DNA of 64,000 nucleotides from Trametes villosa (taxonomy: Eukaryota > Basidiomycota > Agaricomycetes > Polyporales > Polyporaceae), in contig PUDQ02000003.1 of the NCBI GenBank assembly GCA_002964805.2, positions 3,410,001-3,474,000 of the forward strand. The letters are read 5' to 3'. The translations under genes and the position numbers were made by a program. Below the pieces are notes generated by a model that was not told where the DNA came from, did no database searches, and worked only from the letters and a program-made list of their open reading frames with translations. Of this stretch, positions 9,893-21,221 are shown one piece after another. The first letter of the stretch is position 1. Each line of letters starts with the position of its first letter.

Positions 9893-10220
9893 CGGGCCCT
9901 CGGTGGCACTCCTCCCATGCTACTCCTGCATTGCCTAAGCTCCTCGATGCCTCCTTCGCGCGCGAGACCGTGACGTTACCGGCGTGGGGAGCACCCGGAT
10001 TATTGAGGTTTGGCAAATGTGGTCAGAGTCGAATGAAACCGGTACAGTGCCCTCCGCGCCGATCCGTAGAGCCAGAATATGAAAGAGTTAAGCAGAACGG
10101 ACGAGTGGTTGGGGAGTTATCGACGACGCGCGGTGGAGGTCGCGGGGAGAGGAGGTCTGAGGAGGTGTGCGCAATTGGCGCTGTTTGGCTCAAACGACAA
10201 GCGCGCTGAAAACGGCTGTA
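9893..10220. repeat. Right arm of the 328-bp inverted repeat, in the RAM2 upstream region
   Basis: Mirror copy of 9104-9431, separated from it by a 461-bp unique spacer (9432-9892). It ends 156 bp before the RAM2 start codon and so occupies most of that gene's upstream region. A transcript reading through both arms would fold into a 328-bp duplex with a loop of about 460 nt. The arms' near identity suggests either a recent duplication or gene conversion. Confidence 0.93.
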
Positions 10221-10376
10221 ATTTACGTTGTTTCGTGGAATTTCTGCACCTTGTGCCGCACCTAGAACATGGTGGTACGGATCGACGTCGTGTAGCGCCC
10301 AGCGCAAGCGTCTACTGCATCTTGTCCTCGACCACCGCGCGGGATTGCGCGCCACCGCCCCTAGTCCCTTACCACC

Positions 10377-11591
10377 ATGTCCGACCTGCTCGCCGACGAC
10401 CCAGAGTGGGCGGACGTTGTACCCATCCGCCAGTATGAGAACGTGAACCCCATCGCGCCCATCTTCTACACCGAGGAGTGTCCGTACGCGCCGAGTACAC
10501 TCACGGCCAGCCATTGACCCCCTCCGCAGACAAGGACGCGACCGACTACTTCCGCGCGGTCGTGAAGAGTGGAGAGACGAGTCCACGGGTGCTCAAGTTG
10601 ACGGAGACGATCATCCAGATGAACCCGGCGCACTATACTGCATGGTGAGTACCCTTGTATATCCGCTTGTGGCTGGCAGCGCGAATGCCAACCGTCCATG
10701 CCGACTTGTGCAGGCAGCACCGCTACAAGACTTTGATCGCGCTCGGCTCCGACCTCGAAGAGGAGCTCCGGCTCATGGACGACATCGCGAAGCAGTTCAT
10801 GAAGACGTACCAGGTCTGGCACCACCGCCGGCTACTGCTCACCGCGCTCAACTCGGTCGACGTCGCCGCCCTCGAGCTCGCGTTCCTCCGCGACGTGCTC
10901 TCCGCGGACGCGAAGAACTACCACACGTGGTCGTACCGCCAGTGGATCCTCGCGCACTTCAACAACGAGGCGCGGCTGTGGGCGCGCGAGCGCGCGTACG
11001 CGGAGGCGCTCCTCGACGCGGACGTGCGCAACAACTCCGCGTGGCACCACCGCTTCTTCGTCGTGTTCTCGAGCGGGGTGCGCCTGGGCGACGAAGACCG
11101 CGGGCAGGTGCTGCGGAGGGAGTTGGCGTATGTGAAGGAGCAGATCGCGCTCGCGCCGAACAACCCTTCCGCGTGGAATTACCTCCGTGGTGTGCTCGAG
11201 TTCACAAATACGCCGTTTGAAGAGCTCGCGCCATTCGTCGAGCCATACACGACTGCCCAGCCGCCGGCGCGCGGCGAAGAAGTGGTCGACCTCGACAACC
11301 CGCTGCCCTCAGAAAAGGCGGAGCTGCCTTGCGTCGCGGCACTGGAGTTTATGGCAGACGTCTATGAGAAGCGAGGAGGAGAAGCGATCCCGCAGGCTGT
11401 CGAGGTAAGCTTCCTTGTGTATGGTGCATAGGTGTATACTGATCAGGATGCATAGATCTGGAAGTCCCTCGCGAACGAAAGGGATATCATGCGCAAGAAG
11501 TAAGCTTCTTCTATGATTTCCTCTGTGCGTCTTGCTCACAATTGCTAGGTACTGGGAGTATCGCATCCGTGATGCGCTGCAGCACTCGTAA
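10377..11591 (+). CDS. RAM2: Protein farnesyltransferase / geranylgeranyltransferase-I alpha subunit
   Basis: This is the shared alpha subunit of the CaaX prenyltransferases, which attach farnesyl or geranylgeranyl groups to Ras, Rho and mating-pheromone precursors. Five exons (10377-10479, 10530-10644, 10714-11404, 11456-11499, 11549-11591) give 996 nt, or 331 residues. The PPTA tetratricopeptide-like repeats are plain: LNPAHYTAW-type (here MNPAHYTAWQHRY), YQVWHHRRLLL, KNYHTWSYRQWIL, NNSAWHHRFFV and NPSAWNYLRGVL. The N-terminus (DPEWADVVPIRQYENVNPIA) and the C-terminal WKSLANERDIMRKKYWEYR also fit the family, and the length is normal. The first intron has the unusual donor GTCCGT, but the join TEEYKDATDYFRAVVKSGE is exactly what the family requires. 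A 328-bp inverted-repeat arm lies in the promoter region. Confidence 0.95.
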
Positions 11592-12125
11592 ACCTTCGCG
11601 CTTTGCGGGGAGTGGGCGACGTCGGGAGTCGATGATGCCGATTTATGCGATGAAGTAGTAAGTCTACTGCCATACATTCGTTCTGTTTATTCGCGCTTAA
11701 TCTGTCGGTCCCAGAACATTTTAGCGACTGGTAAGATTAGATCTGGAGATTTACTGGCTTGTATGATTAAGAAGACTACGAATAACACCATCGCCTCATG
11801 AAACCAAGCATGTCGAGTGGGATGGGCTACTGCGCCTTGTTCGTGTTTGTGCTCATACCCACAGCACTGTTCAGTCTGGGCATGTTAGGTCGAAACAGTC
11901 CCGCAGGATCCGCGCTGACACCAGCTTGCAGGCCTCAGGGTATAACAGGACGCCCAATGTGATCTTTGCACCGCAAACCGCACTCGCGTGTATATCATGC
12001 AGCTGCTACTGATACATCTGTCATACAAGCTCGCCGAAGGTCCATCGATCCTCTTCCACAGCCAAATTGACAAAACATAGCCCACCCAACACATACCACT
12101 CCTCCATGCTCCGTTCCAGGAGCAT
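11592..12125. other. Convergent intergenic region, nothing identified
   Basis: Between the 3' ends of RAM2 (+) and the isoaspartate methyltransferase gene (-). Short overlapping frames only; no RNA gene or repeat seen. Confidence 0.5.
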
Positions 12126-13256
12126 TCACGATTGCTTGTCGCGATCCGTCAAAGGAACGTACTGCACAGACCACCGGTACCGCACATCAGATGCAACCCA
12201 CCCAAACCCGTCCCGGAATCAAAGAACACAGGCACGCACCATAACGTCGAACAGCGGCTTCTCCGTCACGTTCCCATCCGCATCCTTGTCGATCTGCACC
12301 AAGGCCAGATCCGCACCCTCTCAGCATCTGCGCGAACGCGACACACGCAAACCGTACCTGAAGGATCTGCTGAGATGCCGTCCCGACGGGGATGAACATG
12401 CGGCCAGGGCGCGCGAGCTGCGCGACGAGCTCCTGCGGCACGACGGGCGCGGCTGCGCCGACGTGGATCGCGTCATAAGGGCCATCTTCCGGAAGCCCTG
12501 CATCGCGTCACCGTTAATGTTAGCGTTCGCCGTCAGCCCGAAGTTCAAGCTCATCAAATTCACGCTTCGGAGCGGGAGCGGGGGCGGGGCAGACGTGCCT
12601 TTGCGTCCGTCTCCGGCGATCACCTTGATGCCGCCCTCGTCCAGGGGGCGTGCGAGCCCATCCTTGCGCAGGTTCGCGAGCGACCACTGGACGAGCTCCG
12701 GGACGTGGTCGATGCCGACGACTCGACTGTCCGCGCTCCGCGTGTCTGCGGGGTCCTGCAGGAGGTGGTAGAGCACGGCGGTGAGGTACCCCGAGCCGGA
12801 GCCGACGTCGAGGACGCGCGCGCCGGGCTTGAGGAACGGGAGCAGGTGCTCTGCGGCGTGTGCGTGCTGGGGTGGGTTGATCAGAGGCTGCAGGGCGTTG
12901 CAACTGAGGAGAGGGCTCGGCCACATACCATGTGCGGCGCGGAGATAGTTGCGCCGTACCCGATGGTCCTTGTATTGCAGGCGGGTTGATGAACTTGGCA
13001 CCCGTCTCCAGATATTGCAGGCTTACTGGGGAGAGTCTTCGTATGCCGTGTTTACCAAGCGCACATAGTTTGCACGATCGACTTTCGTCATGGCCTGCGA
13101 AAGTTCCGAGGCTCAGTTCACAACTTCGTCCACACTGCAGTTGTAGATAGTGGGGAATATACGTACCGTAGTGACACGGTCAGAGCCGATTATCTCAGCC
13201 TTGTGCATGTTCGCGATGAGCTCCGCGTTGGTAGCACCCGTGCATCTCCAAGCCAT
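12126..13256 (-). CDS. PCM1: Protein-L-isoaspartate O-methyltransferase
   Basis: A cytosolic repair enzyme that uses S-adenosylmethionine to methylate abnormal L-isoaspartyl residues so they can revert to aspartate. It begins [20 protein letters not shown] and continues through [33 protein letters not shown] (the family's signature loop), [20 protein letters not shown], then [12 protein letters not shown] (SAM motif I), [11 protein letters not shown] (motif post-I), [20 protein letters not shown] and [20 protein letters not shown], ending [14 protein letters not shown] at 12126. Seven exons are required. The intron at 12498-12598 must be GC-AG (AAAG|GCACGT...GCAG) to give DGRKGLPEDG in frame, because no GT donor keeps phase. 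The length of about 240 residues is normal. It is convergent with RAM2. Confidence 0.92.
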
Positions 13257-16200
13257 CGTGTTACGCTTGAAGCGTGATACTACGAAACGAATCCAATGGC
13301 CTCGTAGGAATGTCGTCGCGATCAAGTACTAGCGCGGTTGTGCACGGCTTAGCTACCTGCGTAAGTGCTACTCAGTTGTGCCTTCACAAGGTGGTGGTGC
13401 AGAGGCAAGCTGTAGCGATTGATAGTCTCCATTATGATGCTTGACGTTAATGGCTGGATCGAAACCCTACACTCTCTCCTTTATGGTAATTGTACAATGG
13501 GCGCTTCTTTCTAGACACCTTTGCGCGTACCAAGAACAGCCACCATTGTACGGACTCCGATCTTCCACCGACCCACTGCCAGCCATGAGGCGGTTTACGT
13601 TCCCTCCAAAGCTTCATCGACAGCCTCAGCCTCACCGAATGGCCCGAAGACAACCTGTACACTCCCGCTGATAACGGAGGACCAGCGGGATCGGTACCAT
13701 CGTGCCGGCCGATAGCTTCGGGGTGCTCGTACGAAGTTGATCAGCGCCTTCAACGCCGTTGGACACGCTCTCCCGCTCTAGCCGCGCGTGCAGACAACGA
13801 ACACGGCATCCCTGGACACGTATACGCTACGGCATACGTTGCAGACTGGGGTAGTTGACGCGCACTCGCCAATATGGCGTGCGCATCACTAGCGGGACGA
13901 TGACTGTAAGAGTTCGAGAGTCTCTCTGTAAGCTGATCGTTGGTGCTCGTAGGTGTGACATGAGTATCAAAACATACCGGGTACGCGCCCGTACGTCTTC
14001 GACGACGCGCCCAACCAAACCACAACGCGCTCGACCGCACGCTGGTCCCGCTAAACGACGCGCGGAGCCGCGGAAAACGGAGCGCACCGCAGCACACCTC
14101 CGCGGATCCGGTGGGCCTCACCCGCCCAGCAACCCGGGCAGACGCTTCACCAGATGCTCTCCCACCACCTCGCACGCGGGGATGCCGCCCGAGGAGAAGC
14201 CTGCCCGACCCGCCCTCCGCGCGCATGCAATAGCGTGGCCCGGCGTTGAGGCGTCGGGTGCCTGGTGGCGCGCGGCGGACAAGGAGGCCTGCTCTGGGAA
14301 GCAGGAGGCACAATACAGGAGGTGGGAGGTGGCGCCCGAAACCCAAACGGTGATGTTGGGCAGCGTGGCGGCTGGCCTCTGAGCTCTAACTTTGCGCCCA
14401 AGATCCGCCACTGTCGCTGCGCGCCGAGCGCCCCTTGAACCCTGAGCAAGCTCCCTGAGAGGCTACCAGGGGAGTGGTTAACCGTAACGGTGACGCCGAC
14501 GTGCGCCACTGCGGTAATCCCGGAACGTGAGCCTCTCGCCTTGCGACGCGGTCTCTCTCTGGCGCAACAGTTACGGTTACAGTTACGAAGTGGCTGACGC
14601 GCCTGCGCAGGGCCCTCTCGGCCTCGGCTTTTCGGGCACACATTCCTCGACATCACGGTGCAGGCTCGCGAGGACATGGGGACACACATCACCGCCACAG
14701 GCCATCGCGCCGTGGTCGAGAAGCGGAGAGATTGCCCGAGATTTGATGCCGCGCGCCCTCGCCCTCGCTCCCGCCCTCATGCAGTGCCCGATGCTGGATA
14801 CGGTAGGTACGACGGAGCAGCGGTGCTTCTAGCCTGAATGGTGTGCCACACGCGAAGTGCTCAGATCCAGGAGCACGACCCGGATCTCGCGCGCCCGGCG
14901 CAGTGCGCGGGATGCCCTTGCCAATGCCATGGCCCGCGGCAGGCACACGCCGCGTACCTGTCCGAAGCCTATCGCCGTTCCGCGCTCGAGCACGAGCCCC
15001 GAGATGTCAATGCAGCAGATTCCACGCGCTTGGAGCGACTCCAGGTGCCAGAGGGCACCCGGCGTCATCTTGAAACGTCCCTGGTGCGTCCCAAACATGA
15101 GCTTTTGGACACTGAGACGACGCAGCAAGTGGCAAGTGCACATGGCAGGGGACGCTCTGAGATCACATCGGTTGCCTGAGCAAGTCGCGAGCTGTACGAG
15201 CAATGACGGTGGCGCGGGCGCGAGTACATATGTTCAATTTTTCGCTATGAACGGGCGTGGTATGTGGCATAGCCTAAGAGACGGTTACCATGGCCATGCC
15301 AGATATGCTGGAGAACTTGGAAGGGAGGGACGCGGCGTTGGATGCCCTGCAAAGTGTTGAGGCGGGGCTGTCGAGTGCGGCCGTGGAGCAACCTGGCATC
15401 CGCGCAATTTTGCTGTGGTGATATACTAAATGAAGGGTCAATGCATAGCCGAGGCGACATTGACGATTGTTTTACAACACTATATGGGAGGCGGTGTCAG
15501 TGAGCATCTTCATTTACACCTCGCTTCTCGAGGAGGTTTGTCAGGAAGGTGCTTATGAAGCGTGCCCGAGGTTATTACTGGATCTGCTTCTTCTGCGAGA
15601 AGCGAGAAGAGAAGCTCACCAGAGTTCAGACGTCGCCGGTAGCACACGATGCGCAGGGCAGATGCCGTCACGACCTTCCGAGGCGTGCCAGGCCACGCCG
15701 TCGACGCCCGAGCAGCCGTCGCCCCTCTGCGGTGCAGCCCGAGTACGCTGCGCCGCGCAATGTGCTGATGGTGCATCGGTGCGCTGCCTAGATGAGTGTG
15801 TCTCCGCGATTGGATCTATGATAGCCTGCGCCGTCAACATGGCACGCACCGCGCTCCATTGCGAGCAGGATGCAGTGACCCGGCGTTATGATGTCCTCCT
15901 GGGAGCGCGGCGCGCAGGATTAACGGTCCTGATGGCTGTAGCTGGTGCGCGAGCGGCACCGGGAACGTGTCTGGGCGAGGAGAGAGGTCCTGGGCGGACG
16001 CGGTGGTGCCTCCGATCGTGGACGGACTTGAGGGCGGACTAGCGCATGCGAGGCTGCTGGGGCGGTGCCGGCCCAGGGAAGATCTTTTGCGGGACACAGG
16101 ATTGCGCCGCGCTGGGCTCGCCAGGGCTGCGCGGATATGTGTTGCAGGGTGTGGAGAGTGCGACGACGAGGCGATTGAGTCATTCTCGGGGAGGACGAGT

Positions 16201-16880
16201 ACGCGCGAAGGCAGCAGCTCGGCGGGGGCGGTGCTGCGCGAGCGTTCCTAGTCTTCGAGCCCCATCAGTCTAAGCTCGCGCGGAAGGCCTGATCACTCAG
16301 CGATAGCCACATATCCATCGCAGATACTCGGAAATGAAAGCTACAGTCATGTCGGAATTCTTGGTCTGACTCTGAGCGGGAAGAACTCGGGGAGCGCCCA
16401 AAAGTACTTCCTGGATTCGGTACAATGTACGTGGGCGCCTACGGACCTCCGCCAGCTCAACCGCGTCCACGCACACCCGCTCGTCGACGCGCGCCGAGCC
16501 TCTTCGACATTTCGCATGCGGCCACCAAACGCTATCCCGGTCGTGCGGGGAAAGCAGGCTGTCAGCGAAGCCCACGAGGCCGGCGAAGTAGGCACGGCGC
16601 ACCGGCGTTGGGCCCCATGACGCCCGCGACACATAATCTCCAGACGGATGCCGGGATATCGCGCAAGAAGCGGACGGCGGGCCTGCCGGAGATTCTTGCC
16701 ACGTTCGCGCAGGTTTGGAGCGCATCGATCAGCCAGTGCCGCGGGCGGCGGCGCTCTGAGCGCGGGAAGGTGGGCGAGGTCCCAGTGACCGTCAGTTGCG
16801 CCGCTCAATCCAAGCGTCTGTCAACCAGTCATGCGAAAAGCCGGGCGGACAGCATTGCCCTCCTCCCTCATCGCCTCCTG
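13257..16880. other. Gene-poor stretch of 3.6 kb, no supported gene
   Basis: Long GC-rich frames occur on both strands (for example around 13750-14350 and 15470-16260), but they overlap heavily and show no domain, signal peptide or consistent splicing. A minus-strand stretch at 16297-16725 has an amphipathic, leucine-spaced look that recalls F-box/LRR tails, but no motif is clear and it has stops in the other frames. A short run of GTTACGGTTACAGTTACG near 14570 is repetitive but too short to call. Decayed genes are the likeliest content. Confidence 0.4.
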
Positions 16881-16916
16881 CAATCTGTTCCAATGTTCCT
16901 CCCGCCCGCCGGTGCG

Positions 16917-16923
16917 TATATAA
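16917..16923 (+). promoter_or_regulatory. TATA box of the adenylate-forming enzyme gene
   Basis: TATATAA, 211 bp before the start codon at 17134, preceded by CCAATG at about 16890 and followed by long pyrimidine-rich runs, as in highly expressed fungal promoters. Confidence 0.5.
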
Positions 16924-17133
16924 CGATGACTCGTGCACCATCCCTCCTCACCATCATCTGCACAGTCGCTTCGGTCCCGGCCCAGTCCTCCTCCTCTCTT
17001 CTTCTATCCTAGAGGATTTTAATTTCTTTCCGTATATCCGGATATCCTACCTGCGGCCCTCCTCTCTGGGCGCATTTAATCCCTCGCGATTTCCGCTTCC
17101 TCCTGCTCATCTGTCGTCCCCACTCTTCCGTCC

Positions 17134-18867
17134 ATGTCGTCCGCTCTTAAGACCCACCTCAGCGCGCTCGCCGAGCATACTCTTGCACACCCTGCGCTGC
17201 CCATTCTCAAGCTCCCAGTATACGACGATGCGGGCGAGCTGAAGATCTGGCAACCCATCTCCTACAGCCAGTTCCAGTCCGACGTGGAGCACTTCGCAAC
17301 CCACCTCGCGCACAAGCTGCAGGGCGGGGGTATTGCACCACGATCCGTAGTCGGCCTCTGGTGAGTCCATCGCATGTTCAGTGTACTCGCACCCGGCTTA
17401 CCGAATACGCCGCACAACAGGTCGAATGGCATGTCCTACGTCGATGTGCTCTACATCTACTCGATAGCGCGCGCCGGCTACATTCCTCAGCTGTTCTCGC
17501 TCCGGCTGCCCAACCCGGACGTCATCTACGAGCTACTTCAGCGTGCAAACGCCAAGGCTATCATCTACGAGCCGACCCTCGGTGACCTCCTGTCCAACTG
17601 CCCATACCCCGCGTACAGCGCTGTCGACCTGCGCGCCGTCGACGTCGCCGCCGACATGGTCCTGCCACCAATGCCTGTGCCGAGCTCCCCCGAGGACATC
17701 GTGATGATATTCCACACGTCCGGCTCCACGTCAGGCCAGCCGAAGCTCCTTCCGTGCAACTACTCCTGGCTCGACAACATGGTGCGCAAGTCCGCTACCG
17801 TCAGCAGGCCGCTGCGCACCACCGGTCAAGACGTCACGGTCGCGATGTGAGTTCTCTCCTCCCTCCCCGCAGCCGGACGTGTCGCTGACAGGTCCGCCAG
17901 GGGAAGCATGTGCCACATTGGGCAGACGTTCATGTTCCTCGCGTCCTTCCAGAACGGCGCGTGCACGCTCCAGCCGCGCGCCGTCACCTTCTCCACGGAC
18001 GAGCTCGTGCACATGATCGCGCACGCCGGGCTCAACCGCCTCAACCAATTCCCCGCGTTCTTCGCCGTGCACGCGCGCGCCGCGCGCCATGCGCCGAAGC
18101 TCCTCGCGCTCCTCCAGGGCCTCGACGAGGTCCTCTACTCCGGCCAGCAGATGCCGCGCGAGGACGAGGAGTGGGCGTACGCCAACAGCCTCCAGCTCCG
18201 CAACCTCTTCGGCAGCACCGAGTGCGGCGCGATGCTCCTCTCCCAGCGTGGCGGCGGCCAGGCGAGCCCCGCGCTCCGTGCGATCGAGGGCACCGACTAC
18301 GCGTTCCTGCCCATCGAGGACAGCGCGAGCGGCGAGGATGGCGAGTACACGAACGCGAACGCGCGCCTGCTCGAGCTCGTTGTGCTCGGCACGTCCGGCG
18401 ACTGCCCGCACCCGTCGATGCGCGCCGCGGACGGGCACTTCCACACGGGCGATCTCTTCGTCGAGGTCGCCCCAGGCGCGTACGTGAACCGCGGGCGCGG
18501 CGACGACTGGATCAAGAGCGAGAACTGCCTCCGGTGCGACACGCGTGCGATCGAGGACAACGCGCGGCAGACGTGCGCGGACCTCCTCGCGGAGTGCATC
18601 GTCGTGGGCAACGGCCGCCCGAGCCCTGCGCTCTTCGTCGAGCCCGCGCTGGGCGTGCAGATGGACGACGCGCGGCTGCGGAGAGAGATCATCCGCCGCA
18701 CAAGGCACTTCCACGCGCGGCGGTACCTGCATGAGCGCATCACGAGCGCGAAGATGGTCGTGGTCGTGCCACGGGGGACGCTCCCGCGCACGGCGACGAA
18801 GGGGAACGTGCGCCGGCGCGCGGTCGAGGAGATGTTCAAGGCGGAGCTGGACGCGATGTTCGCGTGA
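17134..18867 (+). CDS. Adenylate-forming enzyme (AMP-dependent synthetase/ligase, ANL superfamily)
   Basis: Three exons (17134-17360, 17421-17846, 17901-18867) give 539 residues. The motifs of the ANL superfamily are in order: the phosphate-binding loop FHTSGSTSGQPK at about 173-184, NLFGSTECG at about 319, the hinge-region RGRGDDWIKSENCLRCDTRA from about 415, and a near-terminal LPRTATKGNVRRR with the catalytic-type lysine at about 518. The enzyme should activate a carboxylic acid as an acyl-adenylate, probably then forming a CoA thioester; the acid is unknown. The N-terminus resembles the adenylation domain of fungal NRPS-like reductases, but no carrier-protein (LGGxS) or reductase domain follows, so it is stand-alone. 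There is no PKS, NRPS or tailoring gene nearby. Both introns keep phase exactly (TG|G for Trp76, AT|G for Met218). There is no obvious peroxisomal C-terminal signal. Confidence 0.88.
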
Positions 18868-19876
18868 GCGCAGGCCCGGCGGTAGCGTCAAAATGGGCGC
18901 GGGCGCGGTGCTCGCACGGTTGGCTTCTTGATTCATCTTCACGACCACGTTTTCTTCTTAACTCCTTTCCCACCATTTGCGCCAGAGCGGACGCTTTAGA
19001 TGCGCACTAATCTATTACCTTTATCATCATCGTACTCCCTATCTTATTCTTACCACTCAATATTGCTCTTGACTTGTTACCGGACTTTTTGACCATACCA
19101 CTGTAGCATATACTCCTAGTGTACCTGTCTCCCCCATAGTAGCACCCAATAACACGACGATTGTCATGACTCTATACTTCAACCTGTCCGACTTGACCGA
19201 TCCTGCGAGCTTCACGGAATACTCAGTACTCGGCGCCCAGCGCGGAACCAGGACGCATGCCTACTATGCCCTTAGAGGTCCAGTATCAAAACACCTAAGT
19301 TCAGGGGTATCCATCGACATACAGTAGTTTTTTCGCACTCATGTCGACATTAGTATCGAACCCACCAAAATGGGGTATCATGTCTCTGTCGAGTTATCAG
19401 GGCTTGGACCTCCAGCGGCATGAGGTCATCCAGCGGGGCTCGGGTCATAGTACGGTAGTACGGTACTTTGGGAGTGTCTGAGTGGACGATGTCATTGATG
19501 ACACCTCCTCCCGAGCTGACTGCCTCGCTATATCCTGGTCTGAGCCTCCTTTTTGGGGCGCCGTTGCGGCCGGCCGAGCACGAGCCCAAGTTTACATCGA
19601 CATATACTATCGGACCTTGGGTGCAATATGCCCCAAGATATTGACATTACGGCTCGTATATAGAGGTCATTTTGAGGCCACGTATGTCGAGATTAGTATC
19701 GGACATCCAGGCCCACTAGTAGTAGCTAAGTACAGACATGGGTCCTGCCAGCCGAACCACGAGACCTGCCCAATTGAGCCACGTACGCCGCTGTAGCCCA
19801 GTGTTAGCGCCACTGTACCGAGTTGCCTCGCCCCCTCGTGCAGTGCCGCCACAGCGTTCGATCACACACTGCGAGC
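18868..19876. other. Intergenic, about 1 kb, with weak degenerate repeats
   Basis: AT-richer than its flanks. A 20-nt motif recurs at 19341-19360 (ATGTCGACATTAGTATCGAA) and 19684-19703 (ATGTCGAGATTAGTATCGGA), with related CATCGACATA sequences before each (about 19312 and 19597). This could be the remains of a duplicated element. No gene is seen. Confidence 0.4.
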
Positions 19877-20674
19877 ATGGCGAAGAAAGCGTCCGGTTCG
19901 ACAGACAAGAAGCCTGCCGACAAGAAGGGGGGAAAGGGAAACAACGCCAAGGCCGAGGAGTCTGGCGACAAGAAGGTATGTACACTTCGAACAACGCGAC
20001 ATAACTAGGATCATCACGCCGCCGATACTTGAATCATTCCATCGTGTTGAACACTGTGATTCTTGCAGGTACGTCTGAGATGCCCCCCTATGTCTGTTAG
20101 CCAATCTTGATGATGCATGCTAACGCTGCGTTGGCTGCGATTGGCAGGGAAAGGGCGGTGCCCTCAAGGCCGCGACCTCCGTCAACGTGCGCCACATCCT
20201 GTGTGAGAAACAGTCCAAGGCACTCGAGGCGCTGCAGAAAATCCAGGTCCGCGCCCTCCCGTCCCGCTCTTGCGTACATGGCGCATCTGAGGCGCCGCCG
20301 CTGACGCTGCGCGCGCGGGTGTTGTAGGAAGGCCAGCGGTTTGATAAGGTCGCACAGGAGTATTCTGAGGACAAGGCGAAAGGTCTGCCGAGCTCGTTTG
20401 TTATTGGGGTATCCCGTTGCTGATGATGTCGATGATGCACTGTGTGCAGCTGGCGGAAGCCTTGGATGGCAGGTCCGAGGTGCTATGGTGGTATGGCAGC
20501 GCGTTCATACTCACGCTCATCAAGGCATGCTTGGCTGACTATTCGCAATTTTAGGGCGCCTTCCAGGATGCCGCGTTTGCGCTCCAGCCCTCGACGGTGG
20601 ACAAGCCGATCCTCTCGCCACTCGTCAAGACACAGTTCGGATATCACATCATCATGGTGGAAGGGCGCAAGTGA
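19877..20674 (+). CDS. PIN4: Par14/PIN4-type parvulin peptidyl-prolyl cis/trans isomerase
   Basis: Five exons (19877-19975, 20148-20246, 20328-20382, 20450-20490, 20555-20674) total 414 nt, or 137 residues, close to the family's 131. A basic, disordered N-terminus ([20 protein letters not shown]) precedes the rotamase domain: [60 protein letters not shown] and ending [15 protein letters not shown]. Par14 proteins act in ribosome biogenesis and chromatin, and the basic tail is typical of that DNA- and pre-rRNA-binding group and not of the phospho-specific Pin1, which would carry a WW domain. The second intron has the donor GTCCGC. A 172-nt first intron is longer than the gene's others. Convergent with the SNT1-like gene. 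Confidence 0.93.
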
Positions 20675-21221
20675 CGAATCCTCGCTTCCCACCATTGCAC
20701 TTTGACATTGCTTTCCTGTTGTACTACTATCCAGCTTGCTGTTCTCGCCTGCACGAGGTTCCTATCATCGCGATATCGCCCTGGACCTCGACGTATGCTG
20801 TCGGCCCGCCTCGCTCAGAGACTGCACAGAAGCAATGACTGCGTCCATACCATACGTCAGTTGTGTGATATGCCGCCGTGGCGGCCTGTCCGGATATCAC
20901 GATACTGGTATGAAGCCACGACAGCGACGATCTCCCCTTCGTATCTGAAAGACGATGGATCTCAGGGCGGTACCTTCTGCATGCCTGTCCGATTGAAAGC
21001 AAGCCATACCGATACCTCCTAACAGACACAATCTCCAGGTGCACGAAGAGAGCCATCCATGACACGAGACGCACGATTCATTCACGACCTAGCTACATAT
21101 ACGAATAGCGATAGAAAACACAATAAACACATCACAAGCACTCCACTCGATATCCCGCATAGATAGAGCGAACTCAACTACCTCCACCAGCCCACCCGTG
21201 GCACCCGCACCGGCGCAAGAA
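20675..21221. other. Convergent 3' intergenic region, nothing identified
   Basis: About 550 bp between the parvulin and SNT1-like genes. No structured RNA or repeat seen. Confidence 0.5.

Noticed and set aside
9115..10209. Two identical 92-residue frames in mirror orientation as a duplicated gene
   Set aside because: They follow from the inverted repeat. The peptide has no domain, and the sequence is the upstream region of RAM2.
14460..14590. Telomere-like GTTACGGTTACAGTTACG repeats as an interstitial telomere
   Set aside because: Too few and irregular. Basidiomycete telomeres are TTAGGG, which does not occur in array here.
16297..16808. Third F-box/LRR gene on the minus strand
   Set aside because: Leucine spacing is suggestive, but no block matches the intact F-box gene, and frames break after 50-70 residues.
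17731..18948. A 405-residue minus-strand frame opposite the adenylate-forming enzyme
   Set aside because: Low-complexity Arg/Ala/Val composition typical of antisense GC-rich coding. The plus strand carries complete ANL motifs.
19300..19720. Long terminal repeats of a retrotransposon
   Set aside because: Only 20-nt similarities with related short motifs, and no primer-binding site, polypurine tract or pol sequence between them.
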